From Lachnospiraceae bacterium (GTDB lineage Bacteria; Bacillota; Clostridia; Lachnospirales; Lachnospiraceae): DNA of 64,000 bases. The notes under the pieces were generated by a model. The model was not told the origin of the DNA. It was given only the letters and a program-made list of their open reading frames with translations, and did no database searches. This document shows positions 1-6,751 of this stretch, piece by piece (within the stretch, counting starts at the first letter, position 1; each line of letters begins with the position of its first letter). The stretch lies in assembly GCA_017443065.1 (NCBI GenBank), contig JAFSPF010000096.1, positions 58,966 through 122,965 on the forward strand. Reading direction: 5' to 3'. A program made the position numbers and the translations under genes.

Positions 1-1
1 G

Positions 2-820
2 ATGCTGCATGCGGAGGGCATTGCGATGGAGGCGAAGCCCTTTGCCGCCGGCTTTCGTATCGCGCATCCGCAACATCTGATCAACGAGGCCATGTACGGC
101 ATCGCGGACCCGAAGACCCTGTCTGCCGCACCGTATAAGCTGACATACCGGACAGCCTCCGGCAGAAGTGTTTACAGTTTTTGCATGTGTCCCGGCGGAT
201 ACATCATCAATGCTTCTTCCGAGGAGGGAAGGCTTTGCGTCAACGGCATGAGCTATGCCGACCGCGGCGGGAGATACGCCAACAGTGCGATCGTCGTGAA
301 TGTGACGCCGGAGGATGCCGGGCCGGAGCTTCTGTTGGGCATTGCCTTCCAGCGCCGCATGGAGGAGGCAGCCTTTCTTGCGGGGGTGGGTGCCGTGCCG
401 GTCTCGGATTTTGCCGCGTTCCGGAAAGGGGCATCCTGCGCGGAGCAGGGCCAGCCGCCGGAGGGCGGAGGGGCAGGAGGCGGCATGGAATTGTCCGGGG
501 AGGTCTTCCGCGGAAAGGCGGTTTCCGCCTCCCTGAACGGCATTCTGCCGCGCCCGCTCGAAGAGGCGCTGGTCGAAGGAATATTGCAGTTTGACCGCAC
601 GATTCCCGGCTTTGCCGGAGGAGACGCGCTGCTGGCCGCGGTGGAATCCCGCACCAGTGCGCCGCTGCGGATGGTGCGGGATGCGGCGGATCTGCAGTCC
701 GTTTCCCTTTCGGGGCTTTACCCCTGCGGCGAGGGGGCGGGCTATGCCGGCGGCATCATGAGCGCCGCGGCGGACGGCATCCGCTGCGCGAAGGCCTGCG
801 CGGCGTCCTTTGTTTCGTAA
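2..820 (+). CDS. FAD-dependent dehydrogenase, COG2509 type (5'-truncated by window edge)
   Basis: Only the C-terminal part (about 272 codons) lies in the window. The frame is already open at base 2, and the methionine there is probably internal because this family usually runs to about 500 residues. The end carries the motif LYPCGEGAGYAGGI, which closes the FAD-binding fold in NAD(P)/FAD-dependent oxidoreductases of the COG2509 group. The segment CPGGYIINASSEEG near residue 60 also fits that family. The likely role is a soluble flavin-dependent oxidoreductase; the substrate is unknown. The gene ends about 45 bases before the promoter of the tRNA pair. The family call is fairly secure; the physiological role is not known. 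Confidence 0.8.
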   Translation: MLHAEGIAMEAKPFAAGFRIAHPQHLINEAMYGIADPKTLSAAPYKLTYRTASGRSVYSFCMCPGGYIINASSEEGRLCVNGMSYADRGGRYANSAIVVNVTPEDAGPELLLGIAFQRRMEEAAFLAGVGAVPVSDFAAFRKGASCAEQGQPPEGGGAGGGMELSGEVFRGKAVSASLNGILPRPLEEALVEGILQFDRTIPGFAGGDALLAAVESRTSAPLRMVRDAADLQSVSLSGLYPCGEGAGYAGGIMSAAADGIRCAKACAASFVS

Positions 821-864
821 AAGAATGCCGGAATGCCCCGGTTCTGCGCTGTCTGAAAAAAGCA

Positions 865-893
865 TTGAAAAAAAAAGGCGACCGTGGTATGAT
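865..893 (+). promoter_or_regulatory. Sigma-A promoter of the tRNA-Ala/tRNA-Gly unit
   Basis: A -35 box TTGAAA (865-870) and a -10 box TATGAT (888-893) are separated by exactly 17 bases, with the tRNA starting 30 bases downstream of the -10. The placement and near-consensus boxes make this the likely promoter of the two tRNAs. Confidence 0.7.
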
Positions 894-922
894 ATCTTTT
901 GTTCGTCCGAGACGGACGTTCC

Positions 923-995
923 GGGCTCATAGCTCAGTTGGGAGAGCGCTGCGTTCGCAACGCAGAGGTCGAGGGTTCGAATCCCTTTGGGTCCA
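923..995 (+). tRNA. tRNA-Ala (anticodon CGC)
   Basis: A complete cloverleaf can be drawn. The acceptor strands 923-929 and 988-994 pair over seven base pairs. The anticodon stem CTGCG/CGCAG encloses a loop with anticodon CGC, which reads GCG. The T arm carries GTTCGAA. The third acceptor pair is G-T, the G3-U70 identity element of alanine tRNA, which confirms the assignment. The 3' CCA is not encoded. Confidence 0.95.
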
Positions 996-1026
996 TTCGT
1001 TGCACTCATGGACTGCGCCCATACAG

Positions 1027-1097
1027 GCATGTGTAGTTCATCGGTAGAACGCCAGCTTCCCAAGCTGGAGAGGTGGGTTCGACTCCCATCACGTGCT
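1027..1097 (+). tRNA. tRNA-Gly (anticodon CCC)
   Basis: The acceptor stem pairs 1027-1033 with 1090-1096. The anticodon stem CCAGC/GCTGG holds anticodon CCC, which reads the glycine codon GGG, and the T loop is GTTCGAC. The 3' CCA is not encoded. It lies 31 bases after tRNA-Ala and is followed by a strong terminator, so the two are probably one transcript. Confidence 0.95.
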
Positions 1098-1102
1098 CAT
1101 TG

Positions 1103-1128
1103 AAAAACCCGCCATGTGCGGGTTTTTT
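1103..1128 (+). terminator. Intrinsic terminator after the tRNA pair
   Basis: The arms AAAAACCCGC and GCGGGTTTTT form a perfect hairpin with a five-base loop, directly followed by a T run. Confidence 0.9.
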
Positions 1129-1228
1129 GCTGTCCGTTTTATCGTACCAAAAATCTGATACCCTTATCCTGTGAAAGGCCTGCGGAAGGCGTGAATTTAC
1201 AGAAAAAAGATTTCGGGAGGATCAAACC

Positions 1229-1672
1229 ATGGCGCTTGCATTGTTGATGATGTACTGTCTGCTCATGCTCCGGCTGATGCAGCAGATGCTGAAATTCGGC
1301 CGCGGCATTCTCGGGAAATATGCCGTCTTCATGATGGCGCCCGTCGTCGCCTGCGGTGCCGCGATCTGCATCCTGCTGACGATCAGCGGCGGCATTTTCA
1401 TGCTGCTGTTCGCGAGTCTCACGGTTGCCCTTGCGGGCTACGTTTTTGAGGAAGATGAAGAGGAGGCCGGCCTTACGCGTCTCCCGGTTCCGCGCCGGGG
1501 AAGCAGACGTCACAGGGATGGATGCCCTGCTTCAGCGCCTGCTGCAGGGTCACGCGGGAAGCTTGGTTCGGGTCCATGTGTCCGCAGCCGTTTTTCTCAT
1601 GAAAGAAGTCCTCGTCCGGAGATAACCAGACGTGGGCGGGAAAGTCATAGTTGTAGGGGGTTTGCATCGTAA
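1229..1672 (+). CDS. Small hydrophobic membrane protein, C-terminal part uncertain
   Basis: I do not recognise the product. The first 75 residues are strongly hydrophobic and rich in Met and Leu, with probable membrane segments around residues 1-17 and 33-70. They are followed by an acidic patch FEEDEEEAG. A good ribosome binding site (GGGAGG, eight bases before the ATG) supports the start. From about codon 82 onward the frame runs antisense to the convergent gene ending at 1473, and the residues become Arg/Pro/Ser-rich, which looks like shadow coding. Either the genes overlap by 200 bases at their 3' ends, or a stop has been lost here. The N-terminal part is plausible; the tail is doubtful. 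Confidence 0.4.
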   Translation: MALALLMMYCLLMLRLMQQMLKFGRGILGKYAVFMMAPVVACGAAICILLTISGGIFMLLFASLTVALAGYVFEEDEEEAGLTRLPVPRRGSRRHRDGCPASAPAAGSRGKLGSGPCVRSRFSHERSPRPEITRRGRESHSCRGFAS

Positions 1673-2537
1673 CGGCCTGCACGTTCACCGTGTTCTGCGT
1701 GTCGCCGCTGTTGGCGGAGCCCTGTGCCGGGGGAGCACTCTGCGTATCGCCGCTGTTGGCCGTGCCGGAGGGTGCCGTGCCAGAGCCGGAGGGCTGCTGC
1801 GAGCCGCCGCCGGTCGTTTTGTTATCATCCCCGAAATAGTCCGAAATCACCTGCCCGTTTTGGGAGGTGAGCAGGTTGCGGCCGTCGCTCGCCCTGTCCC
1901 AGAGCTGGACATAGGAGGCGGTATCGGTAAAGCCCCGCTCCTCCAGCCCCTTTTGCAGCGCGGAGGAGATCGCGTTGACCTCGGCGGTGATCCTTTCCCA
2001 GGTTTCCGCATCGATCCGGTCGCCGGTGAGCCTTTCCCTGGAATAGGTCTCAGAGCCGCTGTCCGTCGGAATCATGAACACGATCATATTGTCCCTGGTG
2101 TAGTTGTACGAAAGCTCAAAGCGGATGCCGTCCTCCTCAAAACCGGAGAGGATGTCGCTGAGGTCGGATAAGAGACGGTTCAGGGAGTCGGATTCTCCGG
2201 TCTGTGCCGCAGCATCCGTGTTGCCGGGAGCATCGGAGACAGGCTCCGTGCCCCGGGCGGTATCGTCCGCGGGTACATCTGCTTGCGTGGAAGGTGCTGT
2301 ATTCTGCGCCAAGGATACGAGATAGGAGGTGTTGGTATAGTAGGGGGCCGTGCCTGTGGCCTGCAGGGAGGTTCCCGCAGACGTCGAGGCGGAAGATGCC
2401 GCGCTTCCGCTTTGCTCCGTTTCGGTGCCTGCACCTTCAAGTGCAGACTTGAGATAGCCCGCGCCGATAATCACGCCGCCGGCAAAGATCGCGAGTGCGG
2501 CGATGATGCCGATCAGGCCGTTCAGTATATCCTTCAT
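1473..2537 (-). CDS. Membrane-anchored extracytoplasmic protein with C-terminal Cys motif
   Basis: This 354-residue protein has an N-terminal membrane anchor (residues 7-30, rich in Ile/Ala/Gly). A Ser/Thr/Ala-rich linker to about residue 120 follows, then a folded region with aromatic patches, and then a low-complexity Gly/Ser/Thr/Asn stretch (about 240-285). The C terminus ends in a spaced Cys/His motif (H..NGCGHM, then HPCDVC) like the putative metal-binding or disulfide motif seen at the ends of various Firmicutes surface proteins. The same kind of motif occurs near the N terminus of the protein at 11219-12028. The start has a clear GGAGG site. No enzymatic function can be assigned. Confidence 0.7.
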   Translation of the reverse strand: MKDILNGLIGIIAALAIFAGGVIIGAGYLKSALEGAGTETEQSGSAASSASTSAGTSLQATGTAPYYTNTSYLVSLAQNTAPSTQADVPADDTARGTEPVSDAPGNTDAAAQTGESDSLNRLLSDLSDILSGFEEDGIRFELSYNYTRDNMIVFMIPTDSGSETYSRERLTGDRIDAETWERITAEVNAISSALQKGLEERGFTDTASYVQLWDRASDGRNLLTSQNGQVISDYFGDDNKTTGGGSQQPSGSGTAPSGTANSGDTQSAPPAQGSANSGDTQNTVNVQAVTMQTPYNYDFPAHVWLSPDEDFFHEKNGCGHMDPNQASRVTLQQALKQGIHPCDVCFPGAEPGDA

Positions 2538-2681
2538 GTTTCCTTACCTCCGCATCCAGAAGGCACACAAGATGTTGCGTTGAAACCGGCCGGGGGCGTT
2601 ATTGCAACACAAGTACACCCGATCCGGGTCATCTCTATATCGGTGGCCCCGTGGGAAAATATTAGGGGAAAATTCTTATTC
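2538..2681. other. Intergenic region without a recognised gene
   Basis: This stretch lies between the start of the minus-strand gene at 2537 and the promoter of the scf operon. It holds the ribosome binding site of the minus gene and a short imperfect palindrome around ACCCGATCCGGGT. I see no gene in it and could not place a convincing minus-strand promoter. Confidence 0.5.
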
Positions 2682-2710
2682 TTTTTTTCATGTGCAAAGT
2701 GTGCTATACT
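2682..2710 (+). promoter_or_regulatory. Extended -10 promoter of the scfA-scfB-secDF-recJ operon
   Basis: The extended -10 TGCTATACT ends at 2710, with the -10 hexamer at 2705-2710. A T-rich -35 (TTTTTT, 2682-2687) lies 17 bases upstream. Transcription would start near 2717, giving a leader of about 150 bases before scfA. Confidence 0.6.
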
Positions 2711-2753
2711 CTATGAGTTGATGATTTGTCCCGTTGGGGGCAAAGATGGGTAG

Positions 2754-2836
2754 CATCCTGTCACTAGGCCCGAAAGGACCGGGCGAAGTGTCAGGATGTA
2801 CGTTCGCACATAAGCGGCCGGAGAACGTCCGCTAAG
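2754..2836 (+). ncRNA. Structured leader RNA upstream of scfA, class unidentified
   Basis: Two stem-loops can be drawn. In the first, 2754-2765 pairs with 2787-2798 over 12 positions with one mismatch, enclosing an inner hairpin 2768-2772/2780-2784 with the seven-base loop AAAGGAC. The second pairs AGCGG near 2813 with CCGCT near 2830. The elements lie between the promoter and the scfA ribosome binding site. I compared them by eye with SRP RNA and with the THF, ZTP, glycine, fluoride and manganese riboswitches, and none matched. It may be a regulatory leader or a processed small RNA. Confidence 0.5.
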
Positions 2837-2864
2837 TGCTCACAGCAAAAAGGGGGAAGGCTTC

Positions 2865-3014
2865 ATGACGAGAGTCAGGACGCTGACCGTCAGGAATCTG
2901 AAAGAGACGGTCAAAAACGGCGGCTGCGGCGAATGCCAAACATCCTGCCAGTCGGCCTGCAAGACCAGCTGCACCGTCGGCAACCAGAGCTGCGAGGCCG
3001 TTAAAAAGCAGTAA
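2865..3014 (+). CDS. scfA: SCIFF ribosomal peptide precursor (six cysteines in forty-five)
   Basis: This 49-residue peptide carries six cysteines in its C-terminal half (CGEC, QTSC, QSAC, KTSC, NQSC pattern). That is the signature of the SCIFF family, the near-universal Clostridia RiPP precursor. The start has an AGGGGGAAGG binding site, and the stop is three bases before its maturase gene. The family is known to receive thioether crosslinks from the partner radical SAM enzyme; the biological role of the mature product remains unclear. Family identity is very secure from the Cys pattern and the neighbour. The gene is short and easily missed. Confidence 0.95.
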   Translation: MTRVRTLTVRNLKETVKNGGCGECQTSCQSACKTSCTVGNQSCEAVKKQ

Positions 3015-3017
3015 GCT

Positions 3018-4502
3018 TTGGTACATCAGTTTTGCAATAACGGCTACAATATTGTCATGGACACCGGAAGCGGCGCCGTCCACGTCACGGACGACGTCGT
3101 CTTTGACGTGTTGCCCGTGGCGGAGCAGACACTGAAACGCCTTCAGGGAGAAAACGCCGGAGCGGACGGCACGGCGTTTTTTTCACCGGAAGATGCGCCC
3201 CTGCAGGGAAAAGCCGCAAGGGACGCGCTGCGGGAGGCGGTCTGCAGTGACCTTACGCTCCGCAGACGGTATGACAGGAAGACGCTGGACGAGGCGCTGG
3301 AGGACATCTTTACGCTGATCGAAACGGAGCAGCTGTTCACGGAGGATGTTTACGAAAGCGCGATTTCCGCATTTACCGCCCGCGAGACGGTGGTGAAGGC
3401 CCTCTGCCTCAATGTCGCCCATGACTGTAATCTGCGCTGCAGCTACTGCTTTGCGGACGAGGGCGAATACCGCGGCAGGCGCGGCATGATGAGCGCGGAG
3501 GTGGGAAAGGCGGCACTGGATTTCCTTGTGCGGTCCTCCGGGAATCGCAGGAACCTGGAGGTGGATTTCTTCGGCGGGGAACCGCTGATGAACTTCCCGG
3601 TCGTGAAGGAGCTGGTCGCCTACGGAAGGGAGCTGGAGCAAAAGCATGACAAGCGCTTCCGCTTCACCCTGACGACGAACGGCGTTTTGCTGACGGACGA
3701 AATCCTCGCCTTCTGTAACAGGGAGATGGGGAATCTTGTGCTCTCCATCGACGGACGCAGGGAGATCCACGACCGGATGCGTCCCTTTGCGGACGGCACG
3801 GGCTCCTATGACCGGATCGTGAAGAAGCTGCGGAAGGCGGCGGAGAGCCGCGGGCAGAAAAACTATTTCGTGCGCGGCACCTTCACGCGGCATAACTTAG
3901 ACTTTGCAAAGGACGTGCTGCATCTGGCGGACCTCGGCTTTGAACAGATTTCCGTGGAGCCCGTGGTGGCGCAGCCTTCGGATGATTACGCGCTGCGCAT
4001 GGAGGACGTGCCGCTGCTCTGCGAACAGTATGACCGTCTCGCACAGGAGATGTTAAAACGCCGGGCGGAGGGAAGGCCCTTCAACTTCTTCCATTTCAAT
4101 ATTGATCTGGAAGGAGGCCCTTGTGTGTATAAGCGTCTGTCCGGCTGCGGTGCCGGCTGCGAATACTTAGGCGTTACGCCCTGGGGCGAGCTCTATCCCT
4201 GCCACCAGTTTGTGGGAGACCCGGATTTCATCATCGGCGATGTCTGGAAGGGCGTGGACCAGGAGGACATCACGGGACAGTTCAAACAGTGCAACGTGTA
4301 TTCCAGAAAGGAATGCCGTGACTGCTTTGCGAAGCTTTACTGCTCCGGCGGATGCGCGGCGAACGCCTATCACTTCGACGGGAAGATCACGGGCGTTTAT
4401 GATGTGGGCTGCGCCCTGCAGAAAAAAAGGATTGAATGCGCGATCATGTTAAAGGCCGCGCTTTCGGAAGAAGAAGAGATACGAAAGGAAGAAGCAAGAT
4501 GA
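3018..4502 (+). CDS. scfB: SCIFF maturase, radical SAM/SPASM protein
   Basis: This 494-residue enzyme starts at a TTG three bases after scfA. Residues 1-110 form the precursor-binding N-terminal region typical of peptide maturases. The radical SAM [4Fe-4S] site CNLRCSYC lies near residue 136, with a GGEP-type motif (FFGGEP) about 50 residues later. The C terminus holds the SPASM auxiliary-cluster cysteines, including CRDCF and CSGGC. The expected reaction is SAM-dependent formation of Cys-to-alpha-carbon thioether bonds in ScfA. Its stop overlaps the secDF start in ATGA, so translation is probably coupled. Assignment rests on motifs and the adjacent SCIFF gene. Confidence 0.95.
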   Translation: MVHQFCNNGYNIVMDTGSGAVHVTDDVVFDVLPVAEQTLKRLQGENAGADGTAFFSPEDAPLQGKAARDALREAVCSDLTLRRRYDRKTLDEALEDIFTLIETEQLFTEDVYESAISAFTARETVVKALCLNVAHDCNLRCSYCFADEGEYRGRRGMMSAEVGKAALDFLVRSSGNRRNLEVDFFGGEPLMNFPVVKELVAYGRELEQKHDKRFRFTLTTNGVLLTDEILAFCNREMGNLVLSIDGRREIHDRMRPFADGTGSYDRIVKKLRKAAESRGQKNYFVRGTFTRHNLDFAKDVLHLADLGFEQISVEPVVAQPSDDYALRMEDVPLLCEQYDRLAQEMLKRRAEGRPFNFFHFNIDLEGGPCVYKRLSGCGAGCEYLGVTPWGELYPCHQFVGDPDFIIGDVWKGVDQEDITGQFKQCNVYSRKECRDCFAKLYCSGGCAANAYHFDGKITGVYDVGCALQKKRIECAIMLKAALSEEEEIRKEEAR

Positions 4503-6751
4503 AAAAGGGAAAGTGGTTTCTGGCGCTCGTCTGCGTGCTGGCGGCGCTTGCCGGGCTCGGGTATATTGCCTACAACGGCGTGAACGAGGCAAAGGACGGC
4601 TCACTGAGCAGCATTGATCTGGGTCTGGACCTTGCGGGCGGCGTGTCCATCACCTACGGCATTGTCGGAGAGGAGGAGCCGGACGCAACGGATGTGTCGG
4701 ATACCATCGTCAAGCTGCAAAGACGTCTGGAGGATTATTCGACGGAGGCGCAGGTGTACCGCGAGGGCTCCGACCGCCTGACGGTGGAGATCCCCGGCAA
4801 GACGGACGCGGGTGAGGTTTTGCGTGAGCTCGGACAGCCCGGTAATCTGTATTTCCTGAGGCAGAACGATCCGGAGGGCAATCCCAACTATATGCCTGTC
4901 GGCATCGATGAAACGGGCGAGCTGGTGTATGAAATGGCAAAGACGATCGAAGAGCTGACGGAAGAGGGCAGCGTTGTCCTGAGCGGTTCCGACATCGCCG
5001 GTGCCGATGTGACAACGGGACAGAATGATTACGGACGGAGCGAATTCCAGGTCCGCCTGATCTTAAATGAAGAAGGCAAGAGCAAGTTTGCGGAGGCCAC
5101 GCGGGAAGCCCTGGCCGCAGGGGAAAGGATCGGTATTTATTACGACGGAGAGATCATCAGTGATCCGGAGGTGAAGAACGTGATCTCGGACGGCATCGCC
5201 AGCATCACCGGCAACTTCACGGTGGAGAGCGCGCAAAACCTCGCGACCATCATCCGCATCGGCGGACTGAGGCTGCAGCTGGAGGAACTGCGTTCCAATG
5301 TCGTCGGCGCACAGCTCGGCCAGGACGCGATCCAGTCCGGCATGAAGGCCGCCGTTTACGGCTTTGCGGTGATCATCCTGTTCGTGCTGGTGATCTATCT
5401 GATCCTCGGTCTTTCCGCGTCGCTAGCCCTGGGCTTTTACGTGACGCTCATGATCATCCTCCTGGACGGCCTGGAGATCACGCTGACCCGGCCCGGTATC
5501 GCCGGTATCATCCTTTCGATCGGCATGGCGGTGGATGCGAACGTGCTGGTGTTCTCCCGCATCCGCGAGGAAATGGCGGGCGGCAAAAACGTGAAGGACG
5601 CGATGAAATCCGGTTACCAGCGGGCGCTTTCCGCCATCCTCGACGGCAACATCACGACGATGATTGCGGCCGTCGTGCTGATGATCTTAGGCTCCGGTCC
5701 GATCAAGGGCTTTGCCTACACGCTGGCGCTCGGTATCGTGCTGTCCATGATTACGGCGCTCTTTATCACGCGCATCATTTCCCTGATCCTGTATCACCTC
5801 GGTTTTTCAAATGAAAAGATCTACGGCAGGAGCCGTCAGATGAAGCGGCTGCCGGTGGTGGAGAAGCGCAAGATCTCTTACGCGATCGCCATCCTGCTGA
5901 TCTGCGCGGGCATTGCCGGCATGGTCATCAACGGCACCTCCGGCAAGGGTGCGCTGAACCTCAGCCTTGATTTTGCCGGCGGCACGTCCACGACCGTTGC
6001 CTTTAACGAAAGCTGGACGCTGGAGGAGCTGGACAGCGAGGTGGTACCGAAGATCCGTGAGCTCGCGGGCGTTTCCACCGTGCAGACGCAGACGGTGGCC
6101 GGCTCCAATGAGGTCATCTTCAAGACGCTGACCCTGAATGCGGACCAGCGCGCGGACATCGCGCTGATGCTGCAGGAGGATTATGCGGTGGATGCGAACA
6201 ACATCACGACGGAATCCATCTCCGCGACGATCAGCCGGGAGATGACGTCGAGCGCCATCCGCGCGATTCTGGTCGCCCTGGTGCTGATTCTGATTTACAT
6301 CCGCATCCGCTTCAAGGACATCCGCTTCGGTATTGCGGCGGTCATCGCGCTCTTACATGACGCGCTGATCGTTGTCACCTGCTATGTGCTGACGCGGATT
6401 GAGGTCGGAAGTACCTTTGTCGCGGTGGTGCTGACGATCATCGGTTATTCCATCAACGATACGATCGTCACCTTCGACCGCCTGCGGGAGAACAGAAAGA
6501 ACGCGGCCTCCAGAGAGTCCCTGGATGAGCTGATTGACAAGAGCGTGACGCAAACGCTGACACGCTCGCTCTTTACCTCGATCACGACCTTCATCATGGT
6601 GCTGGCGCTCTTTATCTTCGGTGTCAATGACATCCGGAACTTTGCGCTGCCGCTGATGGTGGGTGTCATCAGCGGTACCTTCTCCTCGGTCTTCATCGCG
6701 TCGCCGCTCTGGAGAGACATCCGGAACGCAACGCATAAAGAGAAAAAATGA
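4499..6751 (+). CDS. secDF: Protein translocase SecDF, fused
   Basis: The start is the ATG at 4499 in an ATGA overlap with scfB, giving about 750 residues; further upstream methionines lie inside scfB. The first half is SecD (N-terminal membrane segment, GLDLAGGV motif, periplasmic-type domain, five membrane segments near residues 285-440). The second half is SecF (LDFAGGTS motif, then a second transmembrane block with DALIVV and NDTIVTFDR). Such fusion is common in Firmicutes. The protein uses the ion gradient to assist late steps of Sec-dependent export at the membrane. It sits between the SCIFF genes and recJ, a neighbourhood conserved in many Clostridia. Confidence 0.95.
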   Translation: MKKGKWFLALVCVLAALAGLGYIAYNGVNEAKDGSLSSIDLGLDLAGGVSITYGIVGEEEPDATDVSDTIVKLQRRLEDYSTEAQVYREGSDRLTVEIPGKTDAGEVLRELGQPGNLYFLRQNDPEGNPNYMPVGIDETGELVYEMAKTIEELTEEGSVVLSGSDIAGADVTTGQNDYGRSEFQVRLILNEEGKSKFAEATREALAAGERIGIYYDGEIISDPEVKNVISDGIASITGNFTVESAQNLATIIRIGGLRLQLEELRSNVVGAQLGQDAIQSGMKAAVYGFAVIILFVLVIYLILGLSASLALGFYVTLMIILLDGLEITLTRPGIAGIILSIGMAVDANVLVFSRIREEMAGGKNVKDAMKSGYQRALSAILDGNITTMIAAVVLMILGSGPIKGFAYTLALGIVLSMITALFITRIISLILYHLGFSNEKIYGRSRQMKRLPVVEKRKISYAIAILLICAGIAGMVINGTSGKGALNLSLDFAGGTSTTVAFNESWTLEELDSEVVPKIRELAGVSTVQTQTVAGSNEVIFKTLTLNADQRADIALMLQEDYAVDANNITTESISATISREMTSSAIRAILVALVLILIYIRIRFKDIRFGIAAVIALLHDALIVVTCYVLTRIEVGSTFVAVVLTIIGYSINDTIVTFDRLRENRKNAASRESLDELIDKSVTQTLTRSLFTSITTFIMVLALFIFGVNDIRNFALPLMVGVISGTFSSVFIASPLWRDIRNATHKEKK

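Noticed and set aside
2754-2836. SRP RNA or a known riboswitch
   Set aside because: The GGAA-tetraloop domain of SRP RNA and the conserved cores of THF, ZTP, glycine, fluoride and manganese riboswitches are not present.
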